In this document: one piece after another, positions 8,468 to 17,554 of the stretch
Numbering within the stretch: position 1 is the stretch's first letter
Layout: every line of letters begins with the position of its first letter
NCBI GenBank assembly: GCA_903871775.1
Contig: CAIQIA010000007.1
Location: 1 to 64,000, forward strand
DNA length: 64,000 bases
Source: an uncultured cyanobacterium
GTDB taxonomy: Bacteria > Cyanobacteriota > Cyanobacteriia > PCC-6307 > Cyanobiaceae
Direction: 5' to 3'
Program-made: the position numbers and the translations under genes
The notes under the pieces: model-generated
Told to the model about the DNA's origin: nothing
The model's input: only the letters and a program-made list of their open reading frames with translations
The model's database searches: none

Positions 8468-9495
8468 GCGGCGACCTGGTCAGTCGCGACCTGGTGAGCG
8501 GCGATGCGTGGCTGCGCCTCGAGGTGCGCGCCACCGCCGTGCCCCTGCCCACGCCCCTGCACAACCACCGCGGTTTCCACGGCGACGGGCGCAGCTGGCT
8601 GCTGCGGCTGCAGACCGACGACGGGCGCCTGGGCTGGGGGGAAGCCGTGGTCGCCGACCGGGTGCTCGACCCCACGGCCGATGCCGGCATCGCTGCTGCC
8701 CTGGCGGCCCTGGGCCCCGAACCCCGGCGCAGCGATCTCGAAGCGCAGCTGCCGCGGCTGCCCCGGCCCCTGGCCTTCGGGCTTGGGCTGGCCCTGGCCG
8801 AACTCGACGGCCTCGGCCGTGATGGCTGGCGCGCCGCCCCCCGGCCGGCGCAGCTGCTGCCGGCCGGTGCGGCGGCCCCGGCGGCCCTGGAGCGGTTGCT
8901 GGCCCACACCAGCCGCGCCGGCACGGCGGCACCACCGCTGCCGCTGACGGTCAAATGGAAGGTGGCCGTGGCCGATCCCGACCACGAACTGGCCCTGCTC
9001 GAGCAGCTGCTGCAGCAGTTGCCGGCCACGGCCCGCCTGCGGCTCGATGCCAACGGCGGCTGGGACCGGCCCACGGCGGGCCGCTGGGCCGCCCGGCTGC
9101 AGCACGAACCACGGCTGGACTGGCTCGAGCAGCCCCTGGCGCCCGCCGACCACGCGGGCCTGCGGGCCCTGGCCCTGCAGCTGCCGGTGGCCCTCGACGA
9201 ATCCCTGCGGCATCCGGCCGGGCCACCCCGGGGCTGGAGCGGCTGGTGGGTGCACCGGCCGGCCCTGGAGGGCGATCCGCGGCCGCTGCTGCAGGCGTTG
9301 CAGGCAGGCAGCCCGCGGCGGACCATCAGCACCGCCTTCGAGACCGGCATCGGCCGCCGCGCCCTCGAGCACCTGGCGGCCCTGCAATGGGCTGGCCCCA
9401 CCCCCTGCGCCGCCGGCCTGGCCCTCGACCGGCAGCCGCCCGGCGACCTGGCCAGCCGCGATCCCCAGCGGGTCTGGGGGGCGGCAGGGCCATGA
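8464..9495 (+). CDS. menC: o-Succinylbenzoate synthase
   Basis: 343 residues, enolase superfamily. The start is a GTG at 8464 overlapping the menA stop. Catalytic and metal-binding segments are LTVKWKVAV (Lys), RLDANGGWD (Asp), LDWLEQPL (Glu) and LPVALDESL (Asp/Glu). It dehydrates SHCHC to o-succinylbenzoate. The repeated SRDLVSGD-like N-terminus suggests that a slightly downstream start is also possible. The ATGA overlap with menE continues the coupled menA-menC-menE run. Confidence 0.92.
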   Translation: MSGDLVSRDLVSGDAWLRLEVRATAVPLPTPLHNHRGFHGDGRSWLLRLQTDDGRLGWGEAVVADRVLDPTADAGIAAALAALGPEPRRSDLEAQLPRLPRPLAFGLGLALAELDGLGRDGWRAAPRPAQLLPAGAAAPAALERLLAHTSRAGTAAPPLPLTVKWKVAVADPDHELALLEQLLQQLPATARLRLDANGGWDRPTAGRWAARLQHEPRLDWLEQPLAPADHAGLRALALQLPVALDESLRHPAGPPRGWSGWWVHRPALEGDPRPLLQALQAGSPRRTISTAFETGIGRRALEHLAALQWAGPTPCAAGLALDRQPPGDLASRDPQRVWGAAGP

Positions 9496-10637
9496 ACGGC
9501 TGGGAGCTGCTGGCCGCCGCCGAAGATCGGGCCGCCGGCGAGGCGCTGCTGGCGGCGGCCCTGTCGGCGGCCGGGGGCCTGCCCGACGGGCCGGGGGTGG
9601 TGCTGGCCAGCGGCGGCAGCAGCGGCCGGCGCCGCTGGTGCCTGCAGCCCCGCCGCCATCTCGAGCAGTCCGCCGCCGCCAGCGGGCGCTGGCTGCGGCA
9701 GCTGGGCATCGATCCGGCGGCGGTCGAGCTGGTCAACCCGCTGGCGCCCCACCACATCGGTGGGCTGATGCCCCAGGTGCGGGCACAGCAGTGGCAGGTG
9801 CCGCTGCTGGCCCTGCCGCCGGCGGCCCTGAAGCAGCCGGCCCTGCTGCCCCGGCCCGGGGCCGGCGGCCGGCCGGCCCTGCTGTCGCTGGTGCCCACCC
9901 AGCTGGGGCGGCTGCTGGCCGACCCCGAGGGCATCGCCTGGTTGCAGCGTTTCGCCGTGATCTGGGTGGGTGGTGCCGGGCTGGACGCGAAGGCCGCCGC
10001 CGCCGCCCGCCGCCACGGCCTGCGGCTGGCCCCCTGCTATGGCGCCACCGAAACCGGCGCGATGGTCACGGCCCTGGCCCCCGACCGGTTTCTGGCGGGG
10101 GCCGACGGCTGCGGCCCGCCCCTCGACGATGTGGAGCTGCAGATCAGCACGCCAGGGGCTGCGGTGGCGGTGCGCACGGCCCGCCTCAGCCCGGGCTGGA
10201 TCAACGGCGCCGCGGGCCTGCAGCCCATCGCCGACGACGACGGCTGGTGGTGCAGCGGCGACTGCGGCCGGCTGACGGCCGATGGCCTGGTGCTGCGGGG
10301 CCGCCGCGACGGGGCGGTGCTGAGCGGCGGCGAGACCGTGCACCCCGAAGAGGTGGAGGCCGCCCTGGCCGGTGTCGACGGGCTCGGGGCACTGCTGGTG
10401 CTGGGGCTGCCCGATGCCGACTGGGGCGAGCGGCTGGTGGCGCTGATCAGACCTGGCGCTGACCAGGCCCTGGAGCCGCTGCTGGCCCGGCTGATCGGGG
10501 CCGCCGCAGCCCTGCCGCCGGCCCAGCGGCCGCGGCAATGGCTGCCGTGCGCTGCGCTGGCCCCCAATGCCCAGGGCAAATGGGACCGGGCCCACTGGCG
10601 CCGCTGGGCCCGGGCGGCCCTCAGGGCCGGCAGGTGA
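9492..10637 (+). CDS. menE: o-Succinylbenzoate-CoA ligase
   Basis: 381 residues, ANL adenylate-forming enzyme. The phosphate loop is SGGSSGRRRW. Further motifs are PCYGATETGAMV, WWCSGDCGRL, RRDGAVLSGGETVHPEEVE and a C-terminal Lys in APNAQGKWDR. It is shorter than typical acyl-CoA ligases, as is usual for MenE. It activates o-succinylbenzoate with CoA for MenB. The last 17 bases overlap the convergent lysozyme/peptidase gene. Confidence 0.92.
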   Translation: MNGWELLAAAEDRAAGEALLAAALSAAGGLPDGPGVVLASGGSSGRRRWCLQPRRHLEQSAAASGRWLRQLGIDPAAVELVNPLAPHHIGGLMPQVRAQQWQVPLLALPPAALKQPALLPRPGAGGRPALLSLVPTQLGRLLADPEGIAWLQRFAVIWVGGAGLDAKAAAAARRHGLRLAPCYGATETGAMVTALAPDRFLAGADGCGPPLDDVELQISTPGAAVAVRTARLSPGWINGAAGLQPIADDDGWWCSGDCGRLTADGLVLRGRRDGAVLSGGETVHPEEVEAALAGVDGLGALLVLGLPDADWGERLVALIRPGADQALEPLLARLIGAAAALPPAQRPRQWLPCAALAPNAQGKWDRAHWRRWARAALRAGR

Positions 10638-12444
10638 GCAGCCAGCCGCCGGTGTCCTGGGGGCGCCAGCGGGGCACCCAGTTGCGATACGAGTAGTGCA
10701 GCCCGGCGCCGTCGTGGTGCGAGGCATAACCCCCTTCCACCAGGTCGCAGTTGCCGTAGGGGTCGTTGATGAAGAAGCCGGTGGCGTCGTAGCCGATGAT
10801 CACGCACCAGTGGCCGCCGCCGCTGGGGGCGCTGACGGGTCCGTCGCAGAGCCAGCCCACGGCCACCGGCCGGCCGGCGTCGATCTCGGCCTTGAGCATC
10901 GCCACGGTGCCGTCGGTGCGGAAGTCGGCCTGCAGGCCGAGGGACCGCAGGGCCTGCAGCTGGGCCTCGCTGCTGGTGCTGTCGCCGTAGCACTGGCGCA
11001 CCCGGTCGTAGGCGTCCTCGTTGGGTTCCTTGCCCCAGAAGGCTGCCAGCATCGCCGAACTGGCCGAGAAGCACTCGCGGTAGCCCTGGCCATCGGCCAT
11101 CAGCAGCTGGTCGAAGTAGGGCACCGTGAGCCGATGGACACCCGACGGCGACGACGCAGGAGCCGAGGAAGAAGCAGCACTGGGAGACGGGGATCCAGAG
11201 ACGGTGACCGGGGTCTGCCAGAGCTGCCCTTCGGCCTGGCGGCGCCGCAGCAGGCCGTCGGTGACGGCAGTGCCGGGATCGCAGTAAAGACAGAGGGTCT
11301 GGGGCACCTGGGCCCAGTTGCGATTGCGCAGATCGCGGCTGATGCTGGCGAAGTCGGCCTCGTCGCCGTAGAAGTCGTCACCCAGGTTCCAGGCGAAGTC
11401 GACGAGGGCGCAGCGTTGGTTGCTGTTCATCTCTGCCCAGTAGGGGATGGTACCGGCCAGGTGGGCGGCGCAGGCCTGCGCCTGGACCTCGAGCTCGCGG
11501 TCGGCGGCGGCCGGAGTGATGGTCTGACCCGGCACCACCGCCGCACCGCCGACGGTGGTGAAGCCGTAGCCGATGGTCCAGGGTTCGGCGCCACTGGCCG
11601 GGTCGGGGTAGGCGTGGTCGACGAACCCCTCGAACTGGCGGATCAGGGCGAGGGCCGGGCCGAGGGGGTCAGCCGCGGGGGGATGGGGCGCGGCGATCGT
11701 GGGCCGGTGCGGCGTGGGTGTGGATGGAGGTGCTGATGTCCTGATCGGGGTTGATGCCCTGGGCGGGGTCGCGGGCGGGGTCGGGGTGGGGTGGGTGGGA
11801 GGGGTCAGGACGGGGCGAGGGGTCTCGGTCGGGATTGTCGCCATCGAGGGGGTCGGCAGGGCCCCCGCCTGGCGCGCCAGGGGCTGGAACACCTTCGAGA
11901 ACTGGTTGGCCACGTAAGGGGCGAACAGGGTCAGACCCGAGTACAGAAAACCGGTCGCCGCACCGCTGCTGGCGGGCATGGCACAGGTGAAACCGAAGCT
12001 GTAGAGGCAGATGATGCCGAAGCCCAGGTACATCATCAGGATCACCACCATCCCCACCAGGGCGATGAGGCGGCTGCTGCTGGGCTCCAGCACCGTCACC
12101 GTGACCGGAGGGGTGCGGTCAATGCCAGCGGTTGCGGCCTCACGGTCGCCCATCGACTCGAGCCAGCGGGGGTCGGCCGGCACCTGCAGATGGGTAGGCT
12201 CCGAGAGGGCATTGGCGAGCGACCAGCCCTCCTTCTTCAGGCGCCGATCGATCTGGGCCAGGGCCACCAGGGACCCGAGCAGCACCACCGCCACCAACCC
12301 GTAGACCTCGGCGGTGCCCATGGGACGGCAGCCACCGGCCAGCACCTGGGCCAGCTCCTGGGCCGCCGCAGGCAGGCAGGCCACCGCCAACAGCAGCGGC
12401 AGCAGCCGCGAACGGCGCAGCAGATCAGATGTCACGCGGGGCAA
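10621..12444 (-). CDS. Membrane-anchored GH24 lysozyme / C39-like peptidase fusion
   Basis: 607 residues. Order: signal-like hydrophobic N-terminus (LLPLLLAVACLPAAAQ), a membrane segment near 45-65, another near 125-150, a Pro/Thr-rich linker around 200-250, a T4-lysozyme-like GH24 domain (LIRQFEGFVDHAYPDP, TIGYGFTTVGG, LVDFAWNLGD), a Ser/Ala-rich linker, then a C39_2 papain-like domain with Cys in YRECFSASSAM, His in GGHWCVIIGYD and INDPYGNCDLVEGG. It probably cuts peptidoglycan and peptides outside the membrane. It interrupts the men cluster. Domain calls are fairly secure; the biological role is unknown. Confidence 0.8.
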   Translation of the reverse strand: MPRVTSDLLRRSRLLPLLLAVACLPAAAQELAQVLAGGCRPMGTAEVYGLVAVVLLGSLVALAQIDRRLKKEGWSLANALSEPTHLQVPADPRWLESMGDREAATAGIDRTPPVTVTVLEPSSSRLIALVGMVVILMMYLGFGIICLYSFGFTCAMPASSGAATGFLYSGLTLFAPYVANQFSKVFQPLARQAGALPTPSMATIPTETPRPVLTPPTHPTPTPPATPPRASTPIRTSAPPSTPTPHRPTIAAPHPPAADPLGPALALIRQFEGFVDHAYPDPASGAEPWTIGYGFTTVGGAAVVPGQTITPAAADRELEVQAQACAAHLAGTIPYWAEMNSNQRCALVDFAWNLGDDFYGDEADFASISRDLRNRNWAQVPQTLCLYCDPGTAVTDGLLRRRQAEGQLWQTPVTVSGSPSPSAASSSAPASSPSGVHRLTVPYFDQLLMADGQGYRECFSASSAMLAAFWGKEPNEDAYDRVRQCYGDSTSSEAQLQALRSLGLQADFRTDGTVAMLKAEIDAGRPVAVGWLCDGPVSAPSGGGHWCVIIGYDATGFFINDPYGNCDLVEGGYASHHDGAGLHYSYRNWVPRWRPQDTGGWLLTCRP

Positions 12445-12467
12445 CGGCGACCGGAGATGGCGGCAAG

Positions 12468-12932
12468 CTAGCCAGGGTCTGCCGAAGCCACCGCCGCCTC
12501 CAGCCAGCCCTCCAGAACGGGCGGCAGGTCGCAGGGGCGGCGGCTGGCGGCCTCGATGGCCCGATGGCGCAGCAGACCCCAGGCCACCGGCTCGCCGTCG
12601 CGGGCGAAGGCATAGGACACCTCAAAGCTGCCGCCATCGAGCCGCCGCGGGCTGAGCAGCACCTGCAACCGGTCGCCGCAACGCAGGGGCCGGCGGAAGT
12701 CGGCACTGCAATGCACGATCGGCAGGGCCACCGACGGCCCCCCATCGCCAACGGCCGGGTCACCACCGGGGAAGACGGCCGCCGCGGCCACGCCAGACCG
12801 CTCGAGGCTCTCCTCCCAGGCCTCGTGGCACCAGCGCAGCAGCTGATGGAAATGCATCACCCCGGCGGCATCGGTGTCGCCGAAGCGCACGGTGCGGGTC
12901 AGCTGCCAACAGGAGCCAGGACCGGCGATCAC
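12468..12932 (-). CDS. 1,4-dihydroxy-2-naphthoyl-CoA hydrolase (hotdog thioesterase)
   Basis: 154 residues, 4HBT hotdog fold, with the catalytic segment VRFGDTDAAGVMHFHQLLRW and an acid residue nearby in HEAWEESLERSG. Cyanobacterial members of this family hydrolyse DHNA-CoA in phylloquinone synthesis, and the neighbouring menC/menE genes support that. It starts with GTG one base after the ndhH stop, so it is probably co-transcribed and coupled with ndhH. Confidence 0.85.
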   Translation of the reverse strand: MIAGPGSCWQLTRTVRFGDTDAAGVMHFHQLLRWCHEAWEESLERSGVAAAAVFPGGDPAVGDGGPSVALPIVHCSADFRRPLRCGDRLQVLLSPRRLDGGSFEVSYAFARDGEPVAWGLLRHRAIEAASRRPCDLPPVLEGWLEAAVASADPG

Positions 12933-12933
12933 A

Positions 12934-14118
12934 TCAACGATCCACCGACCCCATGATCACGTCGATCGAGCCGAGGATCGCCATGATGTCGGCCACCTTC
13001 ACCCCCTTGAGCAGGTGGGGAAGGATCTGCAGGTTGTTGAAGTCGGCGGCGCGGATCTTCCAGCGCCAGGGGGTGACGTCATCGTTGCCGATCAGAAACA
13101 CCCCCAGTTCGCCCTTGCCCGATTCGACGCGAGCGTAGATCTGGCCGCCAGGGATCTTGAAGGTGGGTGCCACCTTCTTGGCCACGATCTGGTAATCGAA
13201 GCCGTAGAACTCGCTCGTCTTGCCCTCCAGCTGCCGGCGGGCCTCGAGGTTTTCGGTAGGGCCACCGGGGATGCCGGCGCAGGCCTGGCGCAGAATCTTC
13301 AGCGATTCGCGCATCTCCTGGATACGCACCCGGTAGCGGGCGTAGCAGTCGCCTTCGCTGGCCGTGGCGACCGACCATTCGAAGTCGTCGTAGCACTCGT
13401 AGTGGTCGACCTTGCGCAGGTCCCAGGGCACCCCGGAGGCCCGCAGCATCGGCCCCGACAGGCTCCAGTTGATGGCCTGCTCGCGGGTGATCACCCCCAG
13501 CCCCTCGATGCGGCGGCGGAAGATGGGGTTGTTGGTGATCAGCTTTTCGTATTCGTCGATCTTGGGGCCGAACCAGTCGCAGAAATCAAGGCACTTCTCG
13601 AGCCAGCCCCAGGGCAGGTCGGCGGCCACCCCACCGATGCGGAAGTAGTTGTTGTTGACCATCCGCTGGCCGGTGGCCGCTTCCCAGAGGTCGTAGATCA
13701 TCTCCCGCTCGCGGAAGATGTAGAAGAACGGCGTCTGGGCGCCCACATCGGCCAGAAAGGGACCCAGCCAGAGCAGGTGGTTGGCGATGCGGTTGAGCTC
13801 GAGCATCAGCACGCGGATGTAGCTGGCGCGCTTCGGCACCGGCACATTCGCCAGCTGCTCAGGGGCATTGACGGTGATCGCCTCGTTGAACATGCCGGCG
13901 GCATAGTCCCAGCGGCTCACGTAAGGCACGAACATCACGTTCGTGCGGCTTTCGGCGATCTTCTCCATGCCGCGGTGCAGATAGCCGATCACCGGCTCGC
14001 AGTCGACCACGTCTTCGCCGTCGAGGGTCACCACCAGGCGCAGCACCCCGTGCATCGACGGGTGATGGGGCCCGAAGTTGAGCACCATCGGCTCGGTTCT
14101 GGTCTCGAGCTGGGTCAT
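12934..14118 (-). CDS. ndhH: NAD(P)H-quinone oxidoreductase subunit H
   Basis: 394 residues, the full length for NdhH (49-kDa/NuoD family). It has the N-terminal [18 protein letters not shown], the [18 protein letters not shown] segment, and the C-terminal [12 protein letters not shown]. It is a peripheral-arm subunit of thylakoid NDH-1, used in respiration, cyclic electron flow and CO2 uptake. It is separate from the ndhA-I-G-E operon at 56.5-59.2 kb, as is normal for cyanobacteria. Confidence 0.97.
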   Translation of the reverse strand: MTQLETRTEPMVLNFGPHHPSMHGVLRLVVTLDGEDVVDCEPVIGYLHRGMEKIAESRTNVMFVPYVSRWDYAAGMFNEAITVNAPEQLANVPVPKRASYIRVLMLELNRIANHLLWLGPFLADVGAQTPFFYIFREREMIYDLWEAATGQRMVNNNYFRIGGVAADLPWGWLEKCLDFCDWFGPKIDEYEKLITNNPIFRRRIEGLGVITREQAINWSLSGPMLRASGVPWDLRKVDHYECYDDFEWSVATASEGDCYARYRVRIQEMRESLKILRQACAGIPGGPTENLEARRQLEGKTSEFYGFDYQIVAKKVAPTFKIPGGQIYARVESGKGELGVFLIGNDDVTPWRWKIRAADFNNLQILPHLLKGVKVADIMAILGSIDVIMGSVDR

Positions 14119-14146
14119 GGCGCCCGCTGCAGCTACGGAGGGGACC

Positions 14147-14548
14147 TCATCCTAGGGAGATCACCGCCACGTCCAGGTCTGTGGCGGCGAAGTCGGTCCC
14201 CTTGAACAGCAGCGGCGCCTGCAGGGCCTTGGCCAGGCCGTAGCTGAAACAGTCGCCCAGGTTGAGCCCCGCCGGGTGGCGGCCCTTGCCGTAGCGGCGC
14301 CAGCCCTCCAGGGCCCAGTGCACGTGCAGGTCATCGAGGGGCACGGGTGTGATCTGCGCGCGGCTCAGCAACAGGTCCAGTTCGGCCTGCCCGGGCCTTC
14401 CCAGCTGCCGCTCCACCACGATCCGGCTCTCCAGCAGCGTGGCGGTGGAAAGCCTTCTGGGACCGGGCCCGGCCAGGCAGCCCAGGAACGCCAGGGCTTC
14501 TGGCTCCACCTTGAGGATCGCCAGCAGCGCAGAGGTGTCGATCACCAT
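14147..14548 (-). CDS. PIN-domain toxin (VapC)
   Basis: 133 residues with [12 protein letters not shown] at the N-terminus (Asp4), [10 protein letters not shown] (Glu), [23 protein letters not shown]-like Asp and Phe-rich region, and [11 protein letters not shown] near the end. This is the typical VapC layout. It starts 4 bases after the stop of the antitoxin gene. It sits between ndhH and rsmH, a place where related genomes usually have no toxin-antitoxin module (from memory). Confidence 0.88.
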   Translation of the reverse strand: MVIDTSALLAILKVEPEALAFLGCLAGPGPRRLSTATLLESRIVVERQLGRPGQAELDLLLSRAQITPVPLDDLHVHWALEGWRRYGKGRHPAGLNLGDCFSYGLAKALQAPLLFKGTDFAATDLDVAVISLG

Positions 14549-14552
14549 CGGT

Positions 14553-14822
14553 TCAGAGAGGAAGTCCGTCGTCGTCGTACAGCTCGGCCTGGAGCTCGGT
14601 GCTGCTGCGTGAATCGGTCCAGCGCAACCGCTCGTAGCGTTTCAGCAGGTCCAGCAACGCCGCCTTTCTGGCACTGATCTCCTGGGCCGCGCTGTCGGGC
14701 TGCGTGCGCTCAAGCTCAGCCCGCAGGGCCTGGCGCACCGCGTCGGTGACGGTGGTGGAGCGCCGAGCCGCCAGCTCGCGGGCCATGGCATGCACCTGCG
14801 GATCCTTGATGTTCATGCCCAT
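14553..14822 (-). CDS. VapB-type antitoxin (Rv0623-like RHH)
   Basis: About 89 residues from the ATG at 14822, chosen because AGGAG lies 8 bases upstream; an in-frame GTG at 14831 is the alternative. MNIKDPQVHAMARELAARR and STTVTDAVRQALRAELER match the Rv0623/PSK-type antitoxin family. The acidic C-terminus (ELYDDDGLPL) would bind the toxin. An inverted repeat upstream is the likely autoregulatory operator. Confidence 0.85.
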   Translation of the reverse strand: MGMNIKDPQVHAMARELAARRSTTVTDAVRQALRAELERTQPDSAAQEISARKAALLDLLKRYERLRWTDSRSSTELQAELYDDDGLPL

Positions 14823-14854
14823 GGCGCTCACTCCTGGGCTCGCGCCCCTGGAGA

Positions 14855-14881
14855 GGGTAGAACTTCAGGATGATTCTACCC
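14855..14881 (-). promoter_or_regulatory. Inverted-repeat operator/promoter of the second VapBC
   Basis: GGGTAGAA (14855-14862) and TTCTACCC (14874-14881) are perfect inverted arms with an 11-base spacer, upstream of vapB. Read on the minus strand, the distal arm contains TAGAAT, a plausible -10 box, so a bound antitoxin would block RNA polymerase. Confidence 0.55.
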
Positions 14882-14921
14882 TTGCTGGTCGCTGCGGCTG
14901 CGTTCGCCTAGGACGAGGGGC

Positions 14922-15821
14922 ATGGAGAGCCCCCAGGCCGACGCCCCTTTTGTCCACAGGCCGGTGCTGGCCGCAGAGGTGCTGGAGGCGTTCGCGGCCC
15001 TGCCGGAGCGGGGTGCCGGCGGCGGCCCGCCGCGGCTGATCGACTGCACCCTCGGCGGCGGTGGCCACAGCGCCCTGTTGCTGGCGGCCCATCCAGGCCT
15101 CGAGCTGATCGGGCTCGACCAGGATCCGACCGCCCGAGCCGCCGCCGCCGAGGTTCTTGCGCCCTTTGCCGGCCGCACCACAGTCGTCGCCACCAATTTT
15201 GCCGACTTCGTTCCCGATGGCCCCGTGGATGGCGTGCTGGCCGATCTTGGGGTCAGCAGCCCGCAACTGGATGTGGCGGCACGGGGCTTCAGCTTTCGCC
15301 TGGCCGGCCCCCTCGACATGCGGATGAACCCGGGGCGGGGCGAGACGGCCGCCGATCTGCTCGATCAGCTCGAGGAGGGCGCCCTGGCCGATGTGCTCTA
15401 CCGCTATGGCGAAGAACGTCTGTCGCGACGCATCGCCCGCCGCCTGGTGGCCGAACGGCCCTGGAGCGGTCGCAGCACCACCGATCTGGCCTACGCCATC
15501 GCCGGCTGCTTCCCGCCGGCCCAGCGCCGCGGCCGCATCCATCCCGCCACCCGCAGCTTCCAGGCCCTGCGCATCGCCGTCAACGACGAACTGGGGGAAC
15601 TGGAACGGCTGCTGCAGCGGGCGCCCGACTGGCTGCGGCCGGGGGGTCGGCTGGCCCTGATCAGCTTCCACTCCCTCGAAGACCGGCTGGTGAAGACCCA
15701 CCTGCGCGACGACGAGCGCCTGCGGGTGCTGACCCGCAAACCGCTGGTGGCCAGCGACGCCGAAGCCGAGGCCAATCCCCGCAGCCGTTCGGCCAAGCTG
15801 CGGGTGGCCGAACGGATCTGA
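14922..15821 (+). CDS. rsmH: 16S rRNA (cytosine-1402-N4)-methyltransferase
   Basis: 299 residues, full length for RsmH/MraW. Motifs: [30 protein letters not shown] (SAM loop), [49 protein letters not shown] and [13 protein letters not shown]. It methylates C1402 in the ribosomal P site. In this lineage it lies outside the division/cell-wall cluster and next to ndhH. Confidence 0.96.
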   Translation: MESPQADAPFVHRPVLAAEVLEAFAALPERGAGGGPPRLIDCTLGGGGHSALLLAAHPGLELIGLDQDPTARAAAAEVLAPFAGRTTVVATNFADFVPDGPVDGVLADLGVSSPQLDVAARGFSFRLAGPLDMRMNPGRGETAADLLDQLEEGALADVLYRYGEERLSRRIARRLVAERPWSGRSTTDLAYAIAGCFPPAQRRGRIHPATRSFQALRIAVNDELGELERLLQRAPDWLRPGGRLALISFHSLEDRLVKTHLRDDERLRVLTRKPLVASDAEAEANPRSRSAKLRVAERI

Positions 15822-15828
15822 CCATCCC

Positions 15829-16389
15829 ATGCCCTCTCCCCTCACACCCGCCGTCGCCTGGTGGGTCGCCCTGGTGATCCAGCTGGTGGCGCTGCCGGGT
15901 GTGCTGCTGCCGGTGCTGCCGGGCCTGGTGCTGCTGCCCCTGGGGGCCGGCCTCTGGTGCTGGAGCGTCGGCTGGAGCCAGGGCTGGCCCGCCCTGGCGG
16001 CCGCCCTCACGGTGCTGGCCCTGGGCTGGGGCACCGACGCCCTCGGCCTGGTGCTGGGGCCGGCCCGGCTGCGGGCCAGCCGCTGGTCGTACATCGGCGC
16101 CGGCGTGGGGCTGGTGCTGGGGATCTTCGGGCTGCTGCCGGCCCTGCCGGTGGGGGGACCGCTGCTGGGGGCGGTGGTGGGGCCGCTGCTGGGGGCAAGC
16201 GTGGGCGAACTGGTGATGGCCCGCACCGCCCTGGGCCCCCTGGGGCTGTCGCGCTTGCTGCGGGCCCTGCAGGTGGGCCTGGCGGTGGTGCTGGGCATGC
16301 TCGTGAGCCGCCTGGCCCAGGCCCTGCTCACCCTGGTGGGGGTGGGGGCGTTCGTGCTGCTCAGCGGAGGGCCGGGAGCAGGCGGCTGA
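15829..16389 (+). CDS. DUF456 membrane protein
   Basis: 186 residues, very hydrophobic with glycine-rich helices. The N-terminal hairpin (LVALPGVLLPVLPGLVLLPL) and the later GLVLGIFGLLPALPVGGPLLGAVVGPLLGA are hallmarks of DUF456. The molecular function is not known. It begins 7 bases after rsmH, so it is probably co-transcribed. Its 3' end overlaps the convergent cysteine desulfurase gene by 29 bp. Confidence 0.8.
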   Translation: MPSPLTPAVAWWVALVIQLVALPGVLLPVLPGLVLLPLGAGLWCWSVGWSQGWPALAAALTVLALGWGTDALGLVLGPARLRASRWSYIGAGVGLVLGIFGLLPALPVGGPLLGAVVGPLLGASVGELVMARTALGPLGLSRLLRALQVGLAVVLGMLVSRLAQALLTLVGVGAFVLLSGGPGAGG

Positions 16390-17494
16390 CCACCGCCAGG
16401 GCCTGATCGATGTCGGCCTCGCCGGTGCCGCGGCCGAGGCCGAACCGCAGCGACGCCGCCGCCGCCTCGCGGCTGAGCCCCAGGGCCTGCAGCACGTGGG
16501 ACGGGGCGCCGCTGCTGCAGGCCGATCCGCCGCTGACGGCCAGCCAGCGCCGCAGCTCCCGGTGCAGCCGCCCCCCGTCGACCCCCTGCACCGTGACGTT
16601 GAGGTTGTGGGGCAGCCGTGGATCGAGGGCCCCGTTGACCGTGATGCCCCCCAGGGCCTCGAGCCCCAGCCGCAGCCGTTCCCGCAGCCGCAGCAGCCGC
16701 GCCCCGCGGGCGGGCGCATCGGCCAGGGCCCGGTCGAGGGCTTCGGCGAGGCCCACGATCAGCGGCAGGGGCAGGGTGCCGCTGCGGCGGCCGCCCTCAT
16801 GGCCACCGCCGTGCAGCTGCGGGGCCACCGTCACGCCAGGCGCCAGCACCAGGGCGCCGATGCCCTGGGGCCCGCCGAACTTGTGGCCGCTGAGGCTGAG
16901 CAGGTCGATGCCCAGCTCGAGGGGCCGCAGGGGGGCCTGGCCCACCAGCTGGGCCCCGTCGCAGTGAAAGGCCACCCCGTGGCGGCCGCAGAGGGCACCG
17001 ATGGCGGCCAGGGGCTGCAGCACGCCGATCTCGTTGTTGGCGGCCATCACGCTCACCAGCACCGTGTCGGGCCGCAGGGCGGCGGCGAGGCGGTCGGGGT
17101 CGAGCAGGCCATCGGGCCCCACCGGCAGCACGGTGAGGCCGAAGCCCAGCCGTTCGAGGTAACGGCAGGGTTCGAGCACCGCCCGGTGTTCGGTGGCGAC
17201 CGTGACCAGATGGCGCCCCCGCTCCAGCCGGGCTTCGCAGAGGCCCTTGATGGCGAGGTTGTCGGCCTCGGTGGCGCCGCTGGTGAACACCACCCCCTCG
17301 GGGGGCACCGCCAGGGCCTGGGCCAGCCGTCCGCGGGCGACCTCGACGGCGGCGGCGGCCGCGAGACCGGGCCGGTGGCCGCGGCTGGAGGGGTTGGCGG
17401 CCCCTTCGGTCCACCAGGGGGCCATGGCCGCCACCACCGCCGGATCGCAGGGGGTGCTGGCCTGGTGGTCGAGGTAGATCGGCGCGGCGGCCAC
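16361..17494 (-). CDS. Cysteine desulfurase (NifS/IscS-like)
   Basis: 377 residues from a GTG at 17494 (VAAAPIYLDHQASTP). The frame stays open far upstream, but only this part has the family sequence. Class V PLP enzyme: TSGATEADNLAIKG, ATEHRAVLEPC, SLSGHKFGGPQGIGAL (PLP Lys) and SGGSACSSGAPS (catalytic Cys loop). It mobilises sulfur from cysteine for Fe-S clusters or tRNA thiolation. SufS normally covers Suf assembly, so this is probably the NifS/IscS-like paralogue. Confidence 0.9.
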   Translation of the reverse strand: MAAAPIYLDHQASTPCDPAVVAAMAPWWTEGAANPSSRGHRPGLAAAAAVEVARGRLAQALAVPPEGVVFTSGATEADNLAIKGLCEARLERGRHLVTVATEHRAVLEPCRYLERLGFGLTVLPVGPDGLLDPDRLAAALRPDTVLVSVMAANNEIGVLQPLAAIGALCGRHGVAFHCDGAQLVGQAPLRPLELGIDLLSLSGHKFGGPQGIGALVLAPGVTVAPQLHGGGHEGGRRSGTLPLPLIVGLAEALDRALADAPARGARLLRLRERLRLGLEALGGITVNGALDPRLPHNLNVTVQGVDGGRLHRELRRWLAVSGGSACSSGAPSHVLQALGLSREAAAASLRFGLGRGTGEADIDQALAVVSRLLPALR

Positions 17495-17554
17495 CCGATG
17501 CCCGTGAACAGAGACAACGCCGCCATGCTGGCGGCAGCCGTTCACTCCTGCGCC

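Noticed and set aside
12874-14205. 443-residue open frame antisense to ndhH
   Set aside because: ndhH is a full, conserved gene on the other strand; the antisense product has no family features.
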